Shown here one piece after another: positions 60,503 to 64,000 of a DNA stretch of 64,000 nucleotides (position 1 is the stretch's first letter; each line of letters starts with the position of its first letter). The stretch spans positions 1-64,000 of the forward strand of contig JAEUVS010000104.1 of the NCBI GenBank assembly GCA_016786745.1. The letters run 5' to 3'. The position numbers were made by a program, and so were the translations under genes. This DNA comes from Chitinophagaceae bacterium (GTDB taxonomy: Bacteria > Bacteroidota > Bacteroidia > Chitinophagales > Chitinophagaceae). The notes under the pieces were generated by a model. That model was not told the origin of the DNA and searched no databases. It saw only the letters and a program-made list of their open reading frames with translations.

Positions 60503-61480
60503 ATGCAACAACACGTATTGAGCTGCGACTGGGGAACTTCGTCTTTCCGGTTACGGTTAATTGACACTTCTACGAGATCATGTCTTGCGAAAGTTGAGTC
60601 GGACAGGGGAAATGCTTCTTTGTTTAATGAATGGAAGGCACAGAAGGTTGACCGGGTTCCTTTTTATCTTCAGTACGTCAAACAGGCGATCGGGGAATTA
60701 AAAGTTAACAGCGGCCTGCCTGTAAATAATCTTCCTGTATTAATATCCGGTATGGCGTCATCGTCGGTTGGTATGAAGGAATTGCCTTATGCCGACCTGC
60801 CGTTTTCTCTTGATGGATCGTCGGCTTATGCTGAATGGGTAGACGGCGCGCCGGTGCTTGAAAATAAAATACTTCTTATTTCGGGTGCCCATCAACGTGA
60901 TGATGTGATGCGTGGCGAGGAAACACAGTTAGTGGGACTTGCTTCGCTCCTCGATTTAAATGCCGGTGATAATACTCTTTTTATTCTTCCCGGCACCCAC
61001 AGCAAGCATATTGCTATTTCCGGCAACAGTATATCCAGGTTCAACACGTTTATGACAGGCGAGTTGTTTGATATTATTGCGCGACACAGCATTCTAAGCC
61101 ATGCTGTGCATGATGCAAAGCAGGATGAAATTTCAGAAGAAGAAAGGAAATCATTTTATGATGGAGTGAAAAGATCGCTTGGAGCGGAGTTAACCGGTAC
61201 TTTATTTTCTGTGCGTATTAATCAACTGAAAAAATACCTCTCGCCCGAACAGAATTATTTTTACCTGAGTGGGTTATTGATCGGTTCCGAGGTAAAATAT
61301 CTCACCAATCAAAAATTGATACTTTGCAGCAGCAGCAGGTTGCAGCGGCTTTACGAATGGGCACTCGACTGCGTTGACCTGTTGAATCAAACGCATGTTG
61401 TTTCATCTGAAATGCTCGACAATGCCGCTACTGTAGGGCAACTGAAGATATATGCCGGCATGGTAAACTTAAATAAATGA
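60503..61480 (+). CDS. dgoK: 2-dehydro-3-deoxygalactonokinase (KDGal kinase family)
   Basis: 325 residues of the DgoK family: it starts with LSCDWGTSSFRLRLID (the ATP-binding phosphate-1 region of the ASKHA fold) and contains ISGMASSSVGMKELPYADLP and ILPGTHSKH, which binds substrate and phosphate. It phosphorylates 2-keto-3-deoxy-galactonate or a related keto acid at C6. The aldolase gene that takes its product begins four bases downstream. The substrate made by the dehydratase at 33241 would feed it. Confidence 0.88.
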   Translation: MQQHVLSCDWGTSSFRLRLIDTSTRSCLAKVESDRGNASLFNEWKAQKVDRVPFYLQYVKQAIGELKVNSGLPVNNLPVLISGMASSSVGMKELPYADLPFSLDGSSAYAEWVDGAPVLENKILLISGAHQRDDVMRGEETQLVGLASLLDLNAGDNTLFILPGTHSKHIAISGNSISRFNTFMTGELFDIIARHSILSHAVHDAKQDEISEEERKSFYDGVKRSLGAELTGTLFSVRINQLKKYLSPEQNYFYLSGLLIGSEVKYLTNQKLILCSSSRLQRLYEWALDCVDLLNQTHVVSSEMLDNAATVGQLKIYAGMVNLNK

Positions 61481-61484
61481 ATCT

Positions 61485-62126
61485 ATGGCGTTAAAAACGT
61501 TTTCGCATGAAAAGTTTAAAGCAATGCCGATTGTGGGCATCATGAGGAACTTTAAACAATCGGATATTGAAAATATTCTTCCTGAATTCGCGGGCAATGG
61601 TTTAAATACTATTGAAGTAACCATGAATTCACCGGGCGCTGTCGAAAGCATTCAGTTTGCGTTAAAAAACTTTGGCGATCAGTTAAACGTTGGCGCCGGT
61701 ACTGTTTGTACCGAAAACGACCTTGACGTTGCGCTGGGGGCAGGCGCGCAGTTTATTGTAACGCCGATAGTTGATTTGATGATTATAGAACGTTGCAAAA
61801 GATTATCGGTACCCATATTTGCAGGCGCTTATACGCCGACAGAAATTTTCACGGCGTGGACGGCTGGCGCCGACATGGTAAAAGTATTTCCCATGGTCGG
61901 CGACGCGATTGAGTATATAAAGGCGATACGCGGTCCTTTGCCTCAGGTAAAACTTTTACCTACAGGCGGCGTTAATGCAGATAATGTTTCTTCATTTTTC
62001 AAAGCCGGCGCCAGTGGAGTAGGAGCAGGCGGACAACTGTTCGACAAGAAATATATCGAGAAAAAAGACTGGCCGGGTCTTGGCAAACATTTCGCGTTGT
62101 TTGCGCAAAAAGTTTCTTCGGTTTAA
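61485..62126 (+). CDS. KDPG/KDPGal aldolase
   Basis: 213 residues forming a class I TIM-barrel aldolase. It shows the Glu in NTIEVTMNSPGA (about 44), the phosphate site VGAGTV and the Schiff-base Lys in AGADMVKVFPM (Lys at about 131), with LPTGGVNADNV. It splits 2-keto-3-deoxy-6-phospho-aldonate into pyruvate and glyceraldehyde 3-phosphate. Pairing with DgoK favours the galactonate (DgoA) activity, but KDPG/KHG aldolase (Eda) cannot be excluded. The stop overlaps that of the convergent oxidoreductase by four bases. Confidence 0.88.
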   Translation: MALKTFSHEKFKAMPIVGIMRNFKQSDIENILPEFAGNGLNTIEVTMNSPGAVESIQFALKNFGDQLNVGAGTVCTENDLDVALGAGAQFIVTPIVDLMIIERCKRLSVPIFAGAYTPTEIFTAWTAGADMVKVFPMVGDAIEYIKAIRGPLPQVKLLPTGGVNADNVSSFFKAGASGVGAGGQLFDKKYIEKKDWPGLGKHFALFAQKVSSV

Positions 62127-63451
62127 ACGGGCAGTTTGTACCCGTTGTGATATTCTTTCATCATATACTCCTGGTTCAATTTGTCGTCGGTGAATTTTTC
62201 GGCGGCTTTATCCCATACCACGCGTTGACCGCTTCTGAAACTGATGTTGCCCATCTGTGCAACAGTGGCCACATGGGCGCCTGCTTCAATAGAACAATGC
62301 AGCTGGTCCATCTTACGTGAACGCACAACCGAAATAAAATTCTCCCAGTGTTTGTCGAGACCGTTGTCTGATGGCGCAGTATGTGGCTTGCTTATTTTGC
62401 TTTTGCTGTTTTTTTCTTCTATCACTTCCCATCCTCCGCGATCGAGCACGAGGGTGGCATTGTTGCCGATGTAAGCGATGCCATGGTCGCGGCCATATGA
62501 TCCGTTATCAATACCCATCGCGTGATCCCAAACGAGGTTGAAGTTGTCGAACTCATAAAGTGCGGTGAGTGTATCAGGAGCTTCCTGCGCCAGCTCGGGA
62601 TATGCAAATTTTCCTCCCAGCGAAACAACTGTTTTCGGTACAGGAGCTTTCATGCCAAGCAAGCCATAATCGAGCAGATGTACTCCCCAATCCGTCATTA
62701 ATCCGCCCGCATAGTCCCAGAACCAGCGGAAATTAAAATGAAAACGGCTTGAGTTGAATGGTTTAGCAGGAGCGGGACCGAGCCATGATTTGTAATCTAC
62801 ACCTGCGGGAGGTGCGGAATCGGGTACCACAGGACCGGGCTTCATCCAACCCTGGTAGCACCACACTTTTACTGTACGTATGTTGCCGAGTTGACCCGAG
62901 TAAACGAAGTCTACGGCATCCCTGAAATGTTGCTGGCTGCGTTGCCATTGCCCGGCCTGTACCACACGGTTGTATTTCTTTTGTGCGGCCACCATTGCGC
63001 GGCATTCGCCTATTGAATTACCTACTGGTTTTTCAACATACACATCTTTGCCTGCGGCACACGCGTCGATCATTTGAAGCGCGTGCCAGTGGTCGGGCGT
63101 TCCGATGATGACGGCATCGATATCTTTTTGTTCGAGCAGCTTGCGATAGTCGTTATATGTTTTAAGTTTTGGAGAGTTGGATTTCATTTTTGCGTAGTCG
63201 GCCAAACGTTTGTCGATCACGTTCTGGTCAACATCGCAGATGGCCACGAGATTTACGCCAGGCACTTTTAACGCAGCCGTTACATTCGACCATCCCATTC
63301 CGTTAATACCTATTGCACCGATATTTATTTGATCAGCAGAAGGAAAACGGTCCCTCATTATTGCAAAAGCTTTGTTGTCGAAGGCCGAAAGCAGAGTGGC
63401 TCCACCTACGAGGGCACCCCCCTGTTGAAGAAAACGCCGGCGATTAGTCAT
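62123..63451 (-). CDS. Gfo/Idh/MocA-family oxidoreductase, Tat-exported
   Basis: 442 residues from ATG 63451. A twin-arginine signal (TNRRRFLQQGGALVGG) precedes the Rossmann domain (about 40-165, IGAIGINGMGW; EKPVGNS with the conserved Lys) and the substrate domain. Family members oxidise, epimerise or cleave sugars using tightly held NAD(P), and many Bacteroidota members are periplasmic. Its place beside the sugar genes fits a role in modifying sugars or glycosides before uptake. The longer open frame upstream overlaps the MFS gene and is not used. Confidence 0.88.
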   Translation of the reverse strand: MTNRRRFLQQGGALVGGATLLSAFDNKAFAIMRDRFPSADQINIGAIGINGMGWSNVTAALKVPGVNLVAICDVDQNVIDKRLADYAKMKSNSPKLKTYNDYRKLLEQKDIDAVIIGTPDHWHALQMIDACAAGKDVYVEKPVGNSIGECRAMVAAQKKYNRVVQAGQWQRSQQHFRDAVDFVYSGQLGNIRTVKVWCYQGWMKPGPVVPDSAPPAGVDYKSWLGPAPAKPFNSSRFHFNFRWFWDYAGGLMTDWGVHLLDYGLLGMKAPVPKTVVSLGGKFAYPELAQEAPDTLTALYEFDNFNLVWDHAMGIDNGSYGRDHGIAYIGNNATLVLDRGGWEVIEEKNSKSKISKPHTAPSDNGLDKHWENFISVVRSRKMDQLHCSIEAGAHVATVAQMGNISFRSGQRVVWDKAAEKFTDDKLNQEYMMKEYHNGYKLPV

Positions 63452-63492
63452 TATCCAAAATTTGAAGGAAAATACAGAAAATATCAATAGCC

Positions 63493-64000
63493 CTAACTCA
63501 CCTGTCTTCTGCTTCCTGGTAAATTGGGAAGAAACACGGTAAGCAACCCTAACAGCGGTAGAAACGAGCACACGTAAAACATGTATTCGAGACTTGTATG
63601 ATCCGCAAGAATGCCGAGCGCCGCCGACCCGATTCCTCCCATTCCAAATGCGAATCCGAAAAATAAACCTGATATCGTTCCTATTTTCCCCGGGATGAGT
63701 TCCTGCGCGTACACCAGGATTGCTGAGAACGCCGACGCAAGAATAAAGCCGATGAAGATGCTCATGAGTGTAACGAGTGGCAAAGAAACATACGGAAGCA
63801 GAATTGTGAATGGCGCCGCACCAAGTATCGACCACCATATTACATATTTGCGTCCAAATTTGTCGCCCAGTGACCCTCCCGCGAGAGTACCGGCAGCGAC
63901 AGCAGCAAGGAAAATAAACAAATGCAGTTGCGCCGATTGCACCGATGCGTTAAAACGGTGCATGAGGTAAAAAGTGTAGTAGCTCGACATGCACGCGAGA
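63493..64000 (-). CDS. Fsr-like MFS transporter, C-terminal part
   Basis: About 169 residues are visible; the N-terminus lies beyond the right edge. The segment holds the last five or so membrane helices and is close to E. coli Fsr (fosmidomycin resistance protein) in GDKFGRKYVIW, LGAAPFTILLPY, FIGFILASAFSAILVYAQELIPGKIG and SGLFFGFAFGMGGIG. Such carriers export small drugs or metabolites. It would be transcribed toward the oxidoreductase gene. The family is clear, its substrate is not. Confidence 0.82.
   Translation of the reverse strand, partial: LACMSSYYTFYLMHRFNASVQSAQLHLFIFLAAVAAGTLAGGSLGDKFGRKYVIWWSILGAAPFTILLPYVSLPLVTLMSIFIGFILASAFSAILVYAQELIPGKIGTISGLFFGFAFGMGGIGSAALGILADHTSLEYMFYVCSFLPLLGLLTVFLPNLPGSRRQVS

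Noticed and set aside
63452..63838. N-terminal extension of the Gfo/Idh/MocA open frame
   Set aside because: It covers the 3' end of the MFS gene in another frame and would hide a perfect Tat signal. ATG 63451 is the real start.
1..64000. CRISPR arrays, tRNA or rRNA genes, insertion sequences, integrase or attachment sites
   Set aside because: None was recognised on reading both strands. There are no regular short repeats with spacers, no transposase frames and no cloverleaf sequences noticed.

Overview
The window looks like a chromosomal segment of a Bacteroidota member, most likely a Chitinophagaceae-type soil or water bacterium. The reasons are two SusC/SusD pairs, FecI/FecR regulation, type IX secretion C-terminal sorting domains, SPII lipoproteins, Bacteroidetes-type -7 promoter elements (TAnnTTTG) and general protein character. 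It is gene-dense, with no rRNA, tRNA, CRISPR array or insertion sequence seen and no gene-free stretch longer than 300 bases.

Region 1 (1-4.9 kb) is a mixed edge: the tail of a LysR-like regulator, a DoxX/YHS/YHS operon, an ECF sigma factor with a small zinc-finger partner, a VOC protein and a SulP anion transporter. Region 2 (4.6-18.6 kb) is a nitrous-oxide respiration and nitrosative-stress island. It holds a clade II nos operon (cytochrome c, nosZ, nosB-like, nosL, nosD, nosF, nosY), then an RIC iron-sulfur repair gene with a histidine kinase and a response regulator fused to a Crp/Fnr module, a CoA-transferase with an unassigned 12-helix membrane protein, and a hemerythrin/second RIC operon. 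Five promoters in this island carry the same TGA-N6-TCA dyad, at only two spacings from the -7 element (51.5 or 29.5 bp). These match class I and class II Crp positions, so the island looks like one regulon, probably run by the REC-Crp protein encoded inside it.

Region 3 (18.7-24.4 kb) pairs an ECF sigma factor and a membrane TPR protein with a convergent operon for a lipoprotein and a periplasmic, membrane-anchored TPR-CHAT protease. This may be a protease-controlled sigma switch. Region 4 (24.5-36.1 kb) contains a CehA-type metallohydrolase, two secreted type IX cargo proteins, an M20 amidohydrolase and a sugar-acid locus (FHS-type MFS, enolase-superfamily dehydratase, SDR, mutarotase-like protein). 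Region 5 (36.2-43.7 kb) is an eight-gene redox/hydrolase operon behind a good sigma-54 promoter and a palindromic upstream site, next to the gene for a three-GAF sigma-54 activator. Region 6 (43.8-45.5 kb) is a two-gene FRG-domain unit of unknown function.

Region 7 (45.7-64 kb) is a carbohydrate utilisation locus: FecI/FecR, SusC/D with an STN signalling domain, a lipoprotein dehydrogenase fused to cytochrome c, a beta-propeller lactonase, a second SusC/D pair, a KDGal-type kinase, a KDPG-type aldolase, a Gfo/Idh/MocA oxidoreductase and the end of an Fsr-like MFS transporter. Together with region 4 these genes would make an oxidative (De Ley-Doudoroff-like) route: uptake, aldose oxidation to lactone, hydrolysis to aldonate, dehydration, phosphorylation and aldol cleavage to pyruvate and glyceraldehyde 3-phosphate.
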